A DNA stretch of 64,000 nt from Oscillospiraceae bacterium (GCA_902766785.1 CACXEO010000096.1:79152-143151), one strand, 5' to 3'. Positions 8,800 to 16,810 are shown, counted from the stretch's first letter. Numbers and translations: made by a program. Notes: generated by a model from the sequence alone, not told the origin.

Positions 8800-8970
8800 A
8801 TTGAAAAAGTCTGAAACCCCAGTAATATCAAGGGTTTCAAGGTTTTCGAAGAGCCCGTTGATAAGATTTTGATAAGATTCTGCTCGGTACCCTTTATCGT
8901 GTGTATCGAGTGGTTTGTGAGTAAAAAGTAATATCTTGTGGCTCGCAAAAAACACCATATTAAACATTAA

Positions 8971-9003
8971 ACCCCGTACTGACGGAATTTGTCAGTACGG
9001 GGT
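8971..9003. terminator. Bidirectional terminator at the left end of the element
   Basis: A perfect 13-bp stem, ACCCCGTACTGAC with GTCAGTACGGGGT, with a 7-nt loop and T-rich flank on the minus-strand side. It should end the leftward repressor operon. Confidence 0.85.
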
Positions 9004-9020
9004 TTCTGTCGTTTGAAGGT

Positions 9021-9725
9021 TTAATTGTTTTCGAAAACCTTTAATGCAAGGAAATTATCTTTAGCAACTTTATATGAGGCAAGCTTTTTATCCCATTCGG
9101 TTCTATTTTTAGCTTTTTTGAGGACTTCATCTAATGAATAATCATCAAAGTATTCAATTTTATCATTGCTGTAAAACCGTTTGCAATACTCTACAAACAA
9201 ATCCTTTATTATATCAGTTGTACGACCTTCTTCATCATATTCAAAAGGTCGATCTTCAATAATTTTGGAAAGGTCGTCTCGTAAATAAAGCAAATCTAAC
9301 GGCACCTCATAATCAACGATTTCATCATCAATTTCAATAGGAACAGGTTTTGTGTTAATGCCGTTTTGCTCAAGCTTATAACAGAAATATGAAAATAGGC
9401 TTTCGGCACAAACGGATTAATAGTTATATGAACATACATTTTTATAAGCCGACAGAAAAGCTGTTAATGCAGTTCGCTCCTTTTTGGTAAGGTATTTTGC
9501 ATCGTGTGCTTTTGAAGTATCTTCAAGAATTTTGTAATTTTTCCAAGAACGCTGTTCGGAGATTATTCGTCGCATCGGAAACAAGACATTTAATCTTAAT
9601 GCGTTACGATTGCCTTTCTTGAAATAGGCTGCCGAAATCCACCACGAAATCAAACCGGATAAAAGTACGGTTGCCAAAGTGAATATATGCTCACAAGTAA
9701 ATAACCAACCGAAGAATTTTTCCAT
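9021..9725 (-). pseudogene. Membrane-anchored protein gene interrupted by an in-frame TAA
   Basis: The reading frame from ATG 9725 encodes a protein with one N-terminal hydrophobic segment (about residues 5-32), then a charged helical region ending KNVCSYNY at a TAA codon (9417-9419). The same frame stays open for another 131 codons to 9021, with sensible coding sequence (FCYKLEQNGINTKPVPIEID, then DEIVDYEVPLDLLYLRDDLS). No ATG start occurs in the first 37 codons after the stop. The only candidate is a GTG at 9305, without a visible RBS. The simplest reading is one ~233-residue gene broken by a nonsense change; two separate genes is the alternative. I do not recognise the family. It lies in the leftward operon behind the element's repressor. 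Confidence 0.65.
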
Positions 9726-9741
9726 TTATAATCCTCCTTGA

Positions 9742-10269
9742 TTAGTCCTTGAGCTTATCCTTAAAGGCTTCTACGAGAGCATCGCTGAGTTCCTGTGACG
9801 GAACCTTTGCCCAACGCTGCGTGGTGTCTTTTTCGGGATAAGTATAACGCCACTCATCGTATTGTTCTTTAGAAATCTCGCCACTTCTGTATTTTTCAGC
9901 TTGTTCTGCCCAAGCGGCAAGCATTTGGAAAACAGAACGGTCAACATTCGGCTTATTACCGTCAAAGACGATATGTACATTATTTTCATTCTTTTCTACT
10001 CTTACGCCGTACAAATCCTCAACAGCAAAAAGAGTGTGTATAAAGCCAAGCTCACTATCAATATCCGGAATTCTGAGTGCCAAAGGCGAAACCTCAAGCA
10101 CTCCTGCAAGTGTCTTTACCAAGTCCTCTTTGGGCGTTCTTGAGCCTGACTCATACTGCGCCATACGAATGTCAGCAGTTTTTTGCGGAAAGCCCACAGC
10201 CTGACCGAGCCACTTTTGTGTCATACCTCTTAAATTTCTAAAGAAACGGATTCTTTCACCAATAGCCAT
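9742..10269 (-). CDS. Xre-family repressor of the element
   Basis: A 175-residue protein with an N-terminal Cro/CI helix-turn-helix (IGERIRFFRNLRGMTQKWLG, then RMAQYESGSRTPKEDLVKTL, about residues 3-65). A ~110-residue C-terminal region of unknown fold follows. I start it at ATG 10269 rather than the ATG two codons earlier, because GGAG lies 8 bp from the later one and only 2 bp from the earlier. It is divergent from the excisionase/integrase operon, and an inverted repeat covers the -10 of that operon. This fits a lysogeny-type repressor controlling excision. An Asp/Glu protease partner was not found. Confidence 0.85.
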   Translation of the reverse strand: MAIGERIRFFRNLRGMTQKWLGQAVGFPQKTADIRMAQYESGSRTPKEDLVKTLAGVLEVSPLALRIPDIDSELGFIHTLFAVEDLYGVRVEKNENNVHIVFDGNKPNVDRSVFQMLAAWAEQAEKYRSGEISKEQYDEWRYTYPEKDTTQRWAKVPSQELSDALVEAFKDKLKD

Positions 10270-10300
10270 AATCATTGCTCCTTTATGTAAGGTTGAATTG

Positions 10301-10330
10301 ATTATAACAGATATGCTTAGTGATTGTCAA
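10301..10330 (-). promoter_or_regulatory. Promoter of the repressor operon
   Basis: Minus strand TTGACA (10325-10330), an 18-bp spacer and TATAAT (10301-10306). Confidence 0.8.
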
Positions 10331-10372
10331 GATATATAAAACAAAAAAGTTTAATATTTTCTCAAAAACCTC

Positions 10373-10401
10373 TTGACATAACTGTATTTGCTTAGTATAA
10401 T
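10373..10401 (+). promoter_or_regulatory. Consensus promoter of the xis-int operon
   Basis: TTGACA (10373-10378), a 17-bp spacer and TATAAT (10396-10401), matching the consensus exactly. It would be very strong if not repressed. Confidence 0.9.
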
Positions 10402-10410
10402 AGCAAATAC
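10384..10410. promoter_or_regulatory. Operator-like inverted repeat over the xis-int -10
   Basis: GTATTTGCT (10384-10392) and AGCAAATAC (10402-10410), a perfect 9-bp inverted repeat with a 9-bp centre containing the -10 hexamer. A related half-site, ATATGCTTAG (10311-10320), lies in the divergent promoter. It is probably bound by the Xre repressor. Confidence 0.7.
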
Positions 10411-10553
10411 AGACTTAAACAAATATGTTTTAGTCAAACAACTGAATAACTGTCGCACATCACAGTAATGGTGTGTCCGCCCGGGCAAATCGGATGGCGG
10501 CCAGAAAGTATCCGACACTAAACAACCAAAACAATTATAAAGGAGGTGTTTTT

Positions 10554-10745
10554 ATGACAGAAAAATCTTTTATCAGAGCCGATGAGGTTGCAGAAGAATT
10601 GGATGTATCGAAATCTTATGCATATAAGGTTATAAAACAGCTCAATGATGAGTTGAGTGCAAAAGGATATATCACAGTTGCAGGACGCATCAGCCGACAG
10701 TATTTTAATGAAAGAGTTTACGGAGCAGAAAGGAGAGAGATATAA
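10554..10745 (+). CDS. xis: Excisionase (helix-turn-helix)
   Basis: A 63-residue protein with a MerR/Xis-like winged helix: FIRADEVAEELDVSKSYAYK, then VIKQLNDELSAKGYITVAGR. This is typical of excisionases of tyrosine-recombinase elements in Firmicutes. It starts at ATG 10554 behind a strong AAAGGAGGTG. Its TAA overlaps the integrase ATG (TAATG), so the two are translationally coupled. It should direct the integrase toward excision. The upstream 5' region from the promoter is about 150 nt long and contains no other gene I can support. Confidence 0.88.
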   Translation: MTEKSFIRADEVAEELDVSKSYAYKVIKQLNDELSAKGYITVAGRISRQYFNERVYGAERREI

Positions 10746-11821
10746 TGCCAGCTTACAAAAACAAAGATAACGGAACTTGGTATGTGATGACTCAATACAC
10801 AAATTGGAAAGGCGAACGCAAGCCAAAGTGTAAGCGAGGATTTGATACCAAACGAGAGGCGCAGGAATGGGAGCATACTTTCCGACAACAAAATTCGGGA
10901 GATTTGGATATGCCCTTTTCTGCCTTTGTTGAAATCTACTGTCAAGAGCAAAAGCCACGATTAAAGGAAAGCACTTGGCAAACAAAAGAAAATATTATTC
11001 AGCAGAAAATTCTGCCGTATTTTGAAAATTACAAAATTAATGAGATTACAACCAAAGATGTACGAGCGTGGCAAAATGAAATGCTTGCATATCGTAACGA
11101 GGAGAATAAGCCCTATTCATCATCCTATCTGAAAACGCTGCACAATCAACTTTCTGCCATATTTAATTATGCAGTAAGATTTTATGACTTGCGTAGCAAT
11201 CCCGCCGCAAAAGCCGGAAATATGGGTAGTGAAGAACGCAAAGAAATGCTGTTTTGGACAAAGGAAGAATATCAAAAGTTCTCCGAAGTAATGATGGATA
11301 AACCGATTTCTTACTATGCATTCCAAATGCTTTATTGGACAGGTATCCGTGAGGGAGAATTGCTTGCTCTTACCCCTGCTGATTTTGATTTTGAAAAGGG
11401 AACGGTAAAAATCAGCAAAACATGTCAAAGAATAAAAGGTGAAGATATGATTACTTCACCGAAAACAAAGAAAAGTAATCGAACAGTACAAATGCCGGAT
11501 TTTCTTTGTACTGAAATGCAGGAGTTCTTTGATATGCAGTACGGGCTGAAAAGGAAAGACCGTATTTTCAACATAACGAAAAGCTATCTTCATCACGAAA
11601 TGGACAGAGGCTCCAAAGCTGCAGGTGTAAAGCGTATTCGTATTCACGATTTAAGGCACAGTCATATCAGCCTTTTAATTGATATGGGATTTTCGGCAGT
11701 AGCCATTGCAGACCGAGTGGGACACGAGAGTATAGAAATTACTTATCGCTATGCGCATCTGTTCCCGTCAAAGCAAAAGGAAATGGCAGTTAAACTTGAT
11801 TTTATGAATAAAGGAGTGTGA
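10745..11821 (+). CDS. int: Tyrosine recombinase / integrase
   Basis: A 358-residue site-specific recombinase that integrates and excises the element. An N-terminal arm-binding domain (YKNKDNGTWYVMTQYTNWKG, with a Lys/Arg-rich end) is followed by a SAM-like core-binding domain (about 60-160). The catalytic domain has Arg in YWTGIREGELLAL, HDLRHSH (HxxR), GHESIEITYRYAHLF with His and the nucleophilic Tyr near the C-terminus. All expected residues are present, so the protein looks functional. It is coupled to xis and followed by the mobilization genes, the usual order in mobilizable elements of this type. Confidence 0.95.
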   Translation: MPAYKNKDNGTWYVMTQYTNWKGERKPKCKRGFDTKREAQEWEHTFRQQNSGDLDMPFSAFVEIYCQEQKPRLKESTWQTKENIIQQKILPYFENYKINEITTKDVRAWQNEMLAYRNEENKPYSSSYLKTLHNQLSAIFNYAVRFYDLRSNPAAKAGNMGSEERKEMLFWTKEEYQKFSEVMMDKPISYYAFQMLYWTGIREGELLALTPADFDFEKGTVKISKTCQRIKGEDMITSPKTKKSNRTVQMPDFLCTEMQEFFDMQYGLKRKDRIFNITKSYLHHEMDRGSKAAGVKRIRIHDLRHSHISLLIDMGFSAVAIADRVGHESIEITYRYAHLFPSKQKEMAVKLDFMNKGV

Positions 11822-11825
11822 TATT

Positions 11826-12161
11826 ATGTCAGCCAAAAATGTTGATAAGTATAATCGTTTTCGCAGTATCACCGTAGCTTTCAGAGTATCTCCCGAAGAA
11901 CAAAAGGAGCTAAACAGAGCCATTGCTCTTTCGGGATTGCCCAAGCAGGAATATTGTTATCGCAAATGTATGGAGCGTGAAGTGGTGGTTCAGCCAAATC
12001 CGAGAGTTTACAAGGCTCTTAAAACTCAAATGGAATTCATCCTTAATGAATTGCAACGAATTGATGTCGGCGGGAGCATTGAGCCGGAGCTTCTTGCTAC
12101 TATTGACCTTATTACTATCACAATGAACGGATTGAAAGGAGATGGCAACAATGGAAAATAA
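11826..12161 (+). CDS. MobC-like relaxosome protein
   Basis: A 111-residue protein with a ribbon-helix-helix-like N-terminus: RSITVAFRVSPEEQKELNRA followed by IALSGLPKQEYCYRKCMERE. This resembles MobC/relaxosome accessory proteins that help the relaxase open oriT. It sits between the integrase and the RepA-like gene and overlaps the latter by 11 bp. The family call is by pattern; small RHH proteins with other DNA-binding roles cannot be excluded. Confidence 0.7.
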   Translation: MSAKNVDKYNRFRSITVAFRVSPEEQKELNRAIALSGLPKQEYCYRKCMEREVVVQPNPRVYKALKTQMEFILNELQRIDVGGSIEPELLATIDLITITMNGLKGDGNNGK

Positions 12162-13371
12162 AAAAATGACCGCTCCCGTTGTATCTGTTGGCGCAGATAC
12201 GGAGCAGTCACCAAATGTATGTAATGATAGTATAACCGATAGTGCCGAAAATTTCAAGGACTTAGAGAAAAGTCTTCGTGAAATGCAGAGAGAAATGTTA
12301 AGGCAAATGGATCCGTCCTATCTTAAAACGGTATCTCTTTCTGCACTATATGATACAGACTTTGAGCCAACGGAAGCATTGATTGACGGCCTGCTTTATC
12401 GGGGAGCCTACTTATTCATAGGCTCTCCAAAGGTCGGCAAAAGTTTTATGATGGCACAGCTTGCCTATCATATCAGCACGGGTACACCGCTATGGAATTA
12501 CAAGGTGAAGAAAACTCCAGTGTTGTACTTCGCTTTGGAAGATAACTATCAACGCTTACAGCGAAGACTGTTTCAGATGTTCGGCGCAGATGGTACAGAC
12601 GATTTGTATTTTGCGACGGAATGCAAAACCGTAAACGGCGGATTGGACGAACAAATTAAAGGATTTATGTGTGAACACCCAGACACGGGACTCATTATTA
12701 TTGATACGCTCAAGCGTGTGAGAGAAACGGGCGGGGCTGATTACAGTTACAGCAGCGACTACGATATTGTTGCAAGGCTGAAAGCATTAGCCGATAGCTA
12801 CAAGGTCGCAATGCTAATTGTTCACCACACCAGAAAAGAAAAGGCTGAAGATATATTTGATATGATTTCCGGCACAAACGGATTGCTTGGTGCAGCGGAC
12901 GGAGCGTTTGCGCTCACAAAAGAAAAACGCACTTCTAACAATGCCACGCTCGATATTGTAGGCAGGGATCAGCCGGATATGAAAATTAAACTCGTCAGAG
13001 ATACAAAGCGTTTGGTTTGGAATTTTGAAGAAGCCGAAACGGAACTTTGGGAAGAACCGCCAGATCCGTTGCTTGAAAAAATTTCAGAGTTTGTTTCTTC
13101 GGGTGGTAACTGTTGGGATGGTACAGCTTCAGAGCTATGTGAAAAACTCGGTTCGGATATGAAACCGAATGTACTATCTCTCAAGTTAAGTATCAACTCT
13201 GGACGCTTGCTTCAAGATTATGGTATTCATTACAAAGCAAGCCGCACCCACGGTGGACGCAAGATTTCTCTTTGGAAAGATACGGACAGCGTGACAATGT
13301 GTGACGACCGTGACAAACTTTCTGAGAACGATGACGAGGTCGAAAACATCGTCACCACCGTCACGGTTTGA
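12151..13371 (+). CDS. RepA-like AAA ATPase (RecA-fold helicase type)
   Basis: A 406-residue protein with a RecA/DnaB-like ATPase domain: Walker A GSPKVGKS (about residue 88), Walker B-type LIIIDTLKRV, and an AMLIVHHTRKEKAED segment typical of RepA/AAA_25 plasmid helicases. The C-terminal ~100 residues look like a small winged-helix DNA-binding region. I start it at ATG 12151, because AAAGGAG is 9 bp upstream; an ATG three codons earlier overlaps the RBS. Proteins of this family unwind plasmid or element origins, so the excised circle may replicate. It is encoded just before the candidate oriT. Confidence 0.85.
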   Translation: MENKKMTAPVVSVGADTEQSPNVCNDSITDSAENFKDLEKSLREMQREMLRQMDPSYLKTVSLSALYDTDFEPTEALIDGLLYRGAYLFIGSPKVGKSFMMAQLAYHISTGTPLWNYKVKKTPVLYFALEDNYQRLQRRLFQMFGADGTDDLYFATECKTVNGGLDEQIKGFMCEHPDTGLIIIDTLKRVRETGGADYSYSSDYDIVARLKALADSYKVAMLIVHHTRKEKAEDIFDMISGTNGLLGAADGAFALTKEKRTSNNATLDIVGRDQPDMKIKLVRDTKRLVWNFEEAETELWEEPPDPLLEKISEFVSSGGNCWDGTASELCEKLGSDMKPNVLSLKLSINSGRLLQDYGIHYKASRTHGGRKISLWKDTDSVTMCDDRDKLSENDDEVENIVTTVTV

Positions 13372-13560
13372 CACGCATTAAAGTTTTTGCAGGGTGCAGG
13401 TGGCTTTTTTCAAAAAGCCACTCCTGCTTCTCAAGGAGCGCAAAACCTGCTTGCAGGTTGCATTTTTGATGGGCTTGCCTGTCAAAAGTGCTTTTGCGTT
13501 ACTCTTGACAAGAGTAACAGAACAGAGGACGGTCTAATTTAAGAGATTGGAGGTGTAATT
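13372..13560 (+). other. Candidate origin of transfer (oriT) region
   Basis: A 189-bp gap immediately before the relaxase gene packed with inverted repeats: 13400-13409/13412-13421 (GTGGCTTTTT type), 13444-13450/13453-13459 (AACCTGC/GCAGGTT), and 13498-13506/13510-13518 (GTTACTCTT/AAGAGTAAC with a GAC loop). MobV-type relaxases usually nick next to such a repeat just upstream of mob. The nick site itself cannot be read from the sequence alone. Confidence 0.6.
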
Positions 13561-14721
13561 ATGGAAAGAACGATAAGTGCAATGGTCGGTAAAGGCTCGG
13601 TAAATCATAACAGCCGAAAGTTCAAGGCGGAAAATGTTGACGGTGAGCGTAGTTATCTTAACATAGATTATTGCAACGAGCCTATAAAGAAAATTTACTA
13701 CGAATTGTTTGACGAGGCACTCGAAAGATATAACGAAAAGCAGACAAGAACCGACAGAAAAATAGAAAACTATTATGAAAAAATCAGAAATTCAAAGCAA
13801 GAAAAGCCGTTTCACGAACTGATTTTACAGATTGGCGACAAAGAAAATATGAGTGCCGAAAGTGAGAACGGACAGCTTGCAAGACAAATTTTAGACGAGT
13901 ATTACCGTGGCTTTCAGGAGAGAAATCCTAATCTAAAAGTGTTCTCCGCTCATCTGCATATGGATGAGGCAACTCCACATTTGCATATTGATTTTGTTCC
14001 GTTCACAACCAGCAGCAAGCGTGGACTTGATACGAGAGTGTCGCTCAAACAGGCACTTGCCGCACAAGGTTTCAAGGGTGGAACTCGTGGCGATACCGAA
14101 TGGAATCAATGGGTAAGTGCGGAAAAATCCGCCCTTGCTTTCGTTATGGAACGGCACGGAATCGAGTGGGAACACAAAGGCTCACACGAAAAACATCTGT
14201 CTGTTCTTGATTATAAAAAGCAAGAGAGAGCTGCGGAGATTAAAAAATTAGGTGCCGAAATCGAGAAAAAACAGACTGAATTTAATGTTCTGTCCGACAG
14301 AATATTAAATTATGACGAGGGTCTGGAACGCCTGCAAACGGTGGAAGAAATGCTCGATACTGCACCCGAATATCAACTTCCCGAACCGCAAGGCTTTATG
14401 ACTGCAAAGGCGTATAAGACCAAAATTGCCGAGCCACTCATAAGCAAATTAAAGTCGCTGGTTAAAACGGCATTGGCTCGTTGCTTTGAGGGTTGGGACA
14501 ATTACCACAGACTTAATGTTACGAATAGTAACTTGTATCGTGAAAACGAAATGCTGACGAAAATAAATAACAAGCTGAAAAGCGAAAACGAAGCCCTGCG
14601 TTCGGAAGTCAAGGATTACAAACTTTTACGCAAGGTTTTCGGGCATAAACAGATAGATGAATTGCTTGAACAGGCAAGAAACATCAAAGGTCATAAGCGT
14701 GAAAAACCACGCTCAAGATAA
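13561..14721 (+). CDS. MobV-family relaxase (plasmid recombination enzyme)
   Basis: A 386-residue relaxase that should nick oriT and pilot single-stranded DNA into a conjugation channel supplied by another element. It has the MobV signature HMDEATPHLHIDFVP (near residue 140) with the HxDExxPHxH metal-binding/catalytic pattern. Upstream are an N-terminal SAMVGKGSVNHNSRK and a NID-type region. The C-terminal half (about 225-370) is rich in Lys/Glu and probably coiled coil. The RBS GGAGG lies 8 bp before the ATG. It directly follows the repeat-rich candidate oriT and precedes tnpV. No coupling protein or type IV secretion gene is present. Confidence 0.93.
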   Translation: MERTISAMVGKGSVNHNSRKFKAENVDGERSYLNIDYCNEPIKKIYYELFDEALERYNEKQTRTDRKIENYYEKIRNSKQEKPFHELILQIGDKENMSAESENGQLARQILDEYYRGFQERNPNLKVFSAHLHMDEATPHLHIDFVPFTTSSKRGLDTRVSLKQALAAQGFKGGTRGDTEWNQWVSAEKSALAFVMERHGIEWEHKGSHEKHLSVLDYKKQERAAEIKKLGAEIEKKQTEFNVLSDRILNYDEGLERLQTVEEMLDTAPEYQLPEPQGFMTAKAYKTKIAEPLISKLKSLVKTALARCFEGWDNYHRLNVTNSNLYRENEMLTKINNKLKSENEALRSEVKDYKLLRKVFGHKQIDELLEQARNIKGHKREKPRSR

Positions 14722-14744
14722 ATAAATTTTGGAGGTAAAACAAA

Positions 14745-15149
14745 ATGACAAACACAATTTTTGAACAAATGGGCGGTACTTACACACAGGTCGGCGACTA
14801 TATGTTGCCTGATTTATTACCGGCGGAAGAAGAAAAGAAAGCGAATATCGGCGCTTGGGCAATGAGGCATAAACGATATTTGAAACAAAATCATAAAGTG
14901 CGTTATTACAATTTGCTGACAAGCGGTAAGCTAAATTCATATCTTGCAGATATTGAACAGCAGGCTCAAGACCTTTTTCTCCGGCTGGTAAAAGAACTTG
15001 CCAAAAGAGAAAATGTTAACGAAAAACTCAAAGCAGAAAACCAAATGCTTTGGGTGCAGAAGATGAATAATATCCGTAATCGTGCAACGGAAATTGTAAA
15101 TGCAGAATTAGTTTACGCATTTGGAAAAAACACTATATTTAACCAATAA
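14745..15149 (+). CDS. TnpV-family transposon-encoded protein
   Basis: A 134-residue protein starting ITFEQMGG-like (TNTIFEQMGGTYTQVGDYML) with YLKQNHKVRYYNLLTSGKLN, the hallmark of the TnpV family found in Tn4451-like and related elements of Clostridia. The biochemical role of TnpV is unknown to me. The second half is helical and charged. The RBS GGAGG lies 9 bp upstream and the gene follows the relaxase by 23 bp. A terminator at 15262-15302 ends the operon. Confidence 0.85.
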   Translation: MTNTIFEQMGGTYTQVGDYMLPDLLPAEEEKKANIGAWAMRHKRYLKQNHKVRYYNLLTSGKLNSYLADIEQQAQDLFLRLVKELAKRENVNEKLKAENQMLWVQKMNNIRNRATEIVNAELVYAFGKNTIFNQ

Positions 15150-15261
15150 TGAACATCATTTTGCCATTCTATCCTTTGCAAATTACCGCAACAAACTCAT
15201 ATCTCTTGGCAAGTACAACGATATATGATCCAAATTCAAAATCAAATACGCTAAATAACAA

Positions 15262-15302
15262 GCAGACACGGGAGTTAGTCTCTCGTGCCTGCTCGTTTTT
15301 TA
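15262..15302 (+). terminator. Terminator of the mobilization operon
   Basis: GCAGACACGGGAG pairs with CTCTCGTGCCTGC (one mismatch, one GU) around a TTAGT loop, followed by TTTTTT. It also faces the end of the leftward repressor remnant. Confidence 0.8.
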
Positions 15303-15599
15303 TTGAAGTGCTTTGTTGATTTTTTCAATAAGTTTTTCTGCTTGTGCTATTTCGTCCGTTTTCAAATCAGTCATACTATGATCTCTTGACCAACGTATAA
15401 ACGCTTTTGCTAATTTATACTTTGAAAAATCAGTTTTTGCCACACTCTTTATAACATCGACAACAGGGCGTTTAGGCACATTCAGGGCTTCTGGTTCAAC
15501 ATCCAAAACTTTTGCCAATGTAGCTGTAATATCCGCTTTGGGGGTGCGGGAGCCGGTTTCATACTGGGTCAGACAAATCTCGGAAACCGTTTGAAAAAC
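15300..15599 (-). pseudogene. Xre-type repressor remnant, N-terminus missing
   Basis: The open frame begins with no start codon after a TAA at 15600-15602 and reads VFQTVSEICLTQYETGSRTP, then KADITATLAKVLDVEPEALN and a C-terminal helical region to 15300. The QYETGSRTPK stretch is the third helix and following turn of a Cro/CI helix-turn-helix. It closely matches QYESGSRTPK in the intact repressor at 9742-10269. The first ~30 residues are missing. The break coincides with the boundary to the mscL region and with the TTGAAAAA match at 15591-15598. It is a truncated relic at the element's right edge. Confidence 0.75.
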
Positions 15600-15640
15600 T
15601 TAATAACAGCTGCCCGCACCTGGGAACTTTAGGCAATTTT

Positions 15641-16111
15641 TCACTCCGCCGCGCTTTTCGGGTTTGAATCCGCCTCGGCCAAGGGCGCCCGCTCTTTAAG
15701 CAGGTCACGGATTTCAGTGAGCAGCTCTGCTTCTGACGGGGCCTTGGATGCTGCGGCGGCCTCCTCTTCCTTTTTCTTGCGGGCACGGGTCATAATTTTC
15801 AGGAAGAAGAAAATACAGACTGCAATGATCAGAAAATCAACGACATTCTGAATAAAATTACCGTACAGGATTGCCGATTCTGCCTTGACCACAGTGCCGT
15901 TTTCCACCACAGCCGGGCTGAGCACCCATTTGAGCGCCTTAAAATCGGTACCTGATGTCAAAAACCCAAAGAGGGGCATCACCATGTCGTTCACAATCGA
16001 ACTGACGATTTTGCCGAACGCGCCGCCGATAATAACACCGACCGCCATGTCGATGACATTGCCTTTAAATGCGAACTTTTTAAAATCCTCCCATAAAGCC
16101 TTCCCTTTCAT
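15641..16111 (-). CDS. mscL: Large-conductance mechanosensitive channel MscL
   Basis: A 156-residue inner-membrane channel that opens under extreme membrane tension to release solutes. The MscL signature FAFKGNVIDMAVGVIIGGAF is at residues ~11-30 (first transmembrane helix and pore constriction). KIVSSIVNDMVMPLFG follows, then a periplasmic loop and a second helix (VVDFLIIAVCIFFFLKIM), and a long charged cytoplasmic tail (KKKEEEAAAASKAPSEAELL). The start at 16111 has GGGAGG 7 bp upstream; the earlier in-frame ATG overlaps that RBS. It is a single gene bordering the mobile element. Confidence 0.95.
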   Translation of the reverse strand: MKGKALWEDFKKFAFKGNVIDMAVGVIIGGAFGKIVSSIVNDMVMPLFGFLTSGTDFKALKWVLSPAVVENGTVVKAESAILYGNFIQNVVDFLIIAVCIFFFLKIMTRARKKKEEEAAAASKAPSEAELLTEIRDLLKERAPLAEADSNPKSAAE

Positions 16112-16239
16112 TTTAAAACCTCCCATTTATTTCTTTATTATGTAATTAAAAAGCCTGAGCTTTTTCCTATACACCAAAAATATATACCCATCCTTATGCC
16201 TGTCCAAGCGGGGACAGGCCCATACGTGCAACAGATATT

Positions 16240-16602
16240 TCATTCTTTGATCCCATAAATCCGCTTGATATCGCTCAGTCCTTCCAGGATTTCGTCCTCA
16301 GAAAAACCGCATTGTTTAAGATAGCGAGGGTCAAGTTCAGACAGGGTGCGGTAAAATTCAAACGCGGCGGCAAGGTACTCCACTTTGGGTTCACTTTCAA
16401 TAAGTTCAAACAGTTCGTTTTCCGCCTCGTTGATTTTTCCCTCTCCAACCAGCTTCCGCAAACGGTAGGGCAGGTAGTTTTCAGACAGATACTCAAAAGG
16501 CACCTCTTCATCCTCCTGCTCCAAATCTTTTCCCAACAGTGTTTTGGCGAGAAATCGGGAAATCAGTTCTACTTCCCTCATAATAAAATCTTGCTGAAAC
16601 AT
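16240..16602 (-). CDS. DUF6483-like protein
   Basis: A 120-residue soluble, acidic, helical protein beginning MFQQDFIMREVELISRFLAK. This resembles the conserved start of a family of uncharacterised Firmicutes proteins (DUF6483, from memory). The second half has tetratricopeptide-like helical spacing (AENELFELIESEPKVEYLAA). I start it at ATG 16602 because GGGGAG lies upstream; an earlier ATG would overlap it. No function can be inferred and there is no operon partner. Confidence 0.7.
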   Translation of the reverse strand: MFQQDFIMREVELISRFLAKTLLGKDLEQEDEEVPFEYLSENYLPYRLRKLVGEGKINEAENELFELIESEPKVEYLAAAFEFYRTLSELDPRYLKQCGFSEDEILEGLSDIKRIYGIKE

Positions 16603-16719
16603 TCTAGCCACTCTCCCCATGCAACAAAATCATACCCTATTTTTTCGAAAATCGCAAGCGGGAAGTGTTATAATCCGCACAAAAGTAAAAATAATAAAAT
16701 TGTTTTAATTATTGCATTA

Positions 16720-16748
16720 TTTTACAAGAAATAAAATGCTTTCTTGTA
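16720..16748. repeat. Inverted repeat plus 16-bp direct repeat upstream of the URO-D gene
   Basis: TTTTACAAGAAATAAA at 16720-16735 recurs exactly at 17801-17816, over the stop codon of the URO-D-like gene. The same upstream copy forms half of the inverted repeat TACAAGAAA/TTTCTTGTA (16723-16731 and 16740-16748), which could be an operator. Confidence 0.7.
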
Positions 16749-16810
16749 TTATGATGATGCTGATAAAGCTTTAACGGCTACCGCATTACAAAGAAGAGAG
16801 GCGCAACCAT

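Larger units (their letters stand above)
8800..15600. mobile_element. Integrative mobilizable element (tyrosine integrase, MobV relaxase) adjacent to guaA2
   Basis: A block visibly AT-richer than its flanks, containing a leftward repressor cassette and a rightward array: excisionase, tyrosine integrase, MobC-like protein, RepA-like ATPase, candidate oriT, MobV relaxase and TnpV. There are no conjugation-channel genes, so it should be mobilizable but not self-transmissible. The left edge abuts the 3' end of the guaA paralogue; guaA 3' ends are a known integration hot spot for genomic islands. The right edge is near 15.6 kb, where a repressor remnant stops and mscL begins. The short match TTGAAAAA (8801-8808, 15591-15598) is the only candidate attachment core I found, and it is weak. 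Exact borders are therefore approximate. Confidence 0.8.

Noticed and set aside
8800..8970. Short leftward frames between guaA2 and the terminator at 8971
   Set aside because: They read into the end of guaA2 with no RBS or homology; probably element-end non-coding DNA.
10411..10553. Possible small gene between the xis promoter and xis
   Set aside because: No start with a Shine-Dalgarno sequence; the frame crossing it lacks one and is GC-poor. It is best read as the 5' untranslated region.
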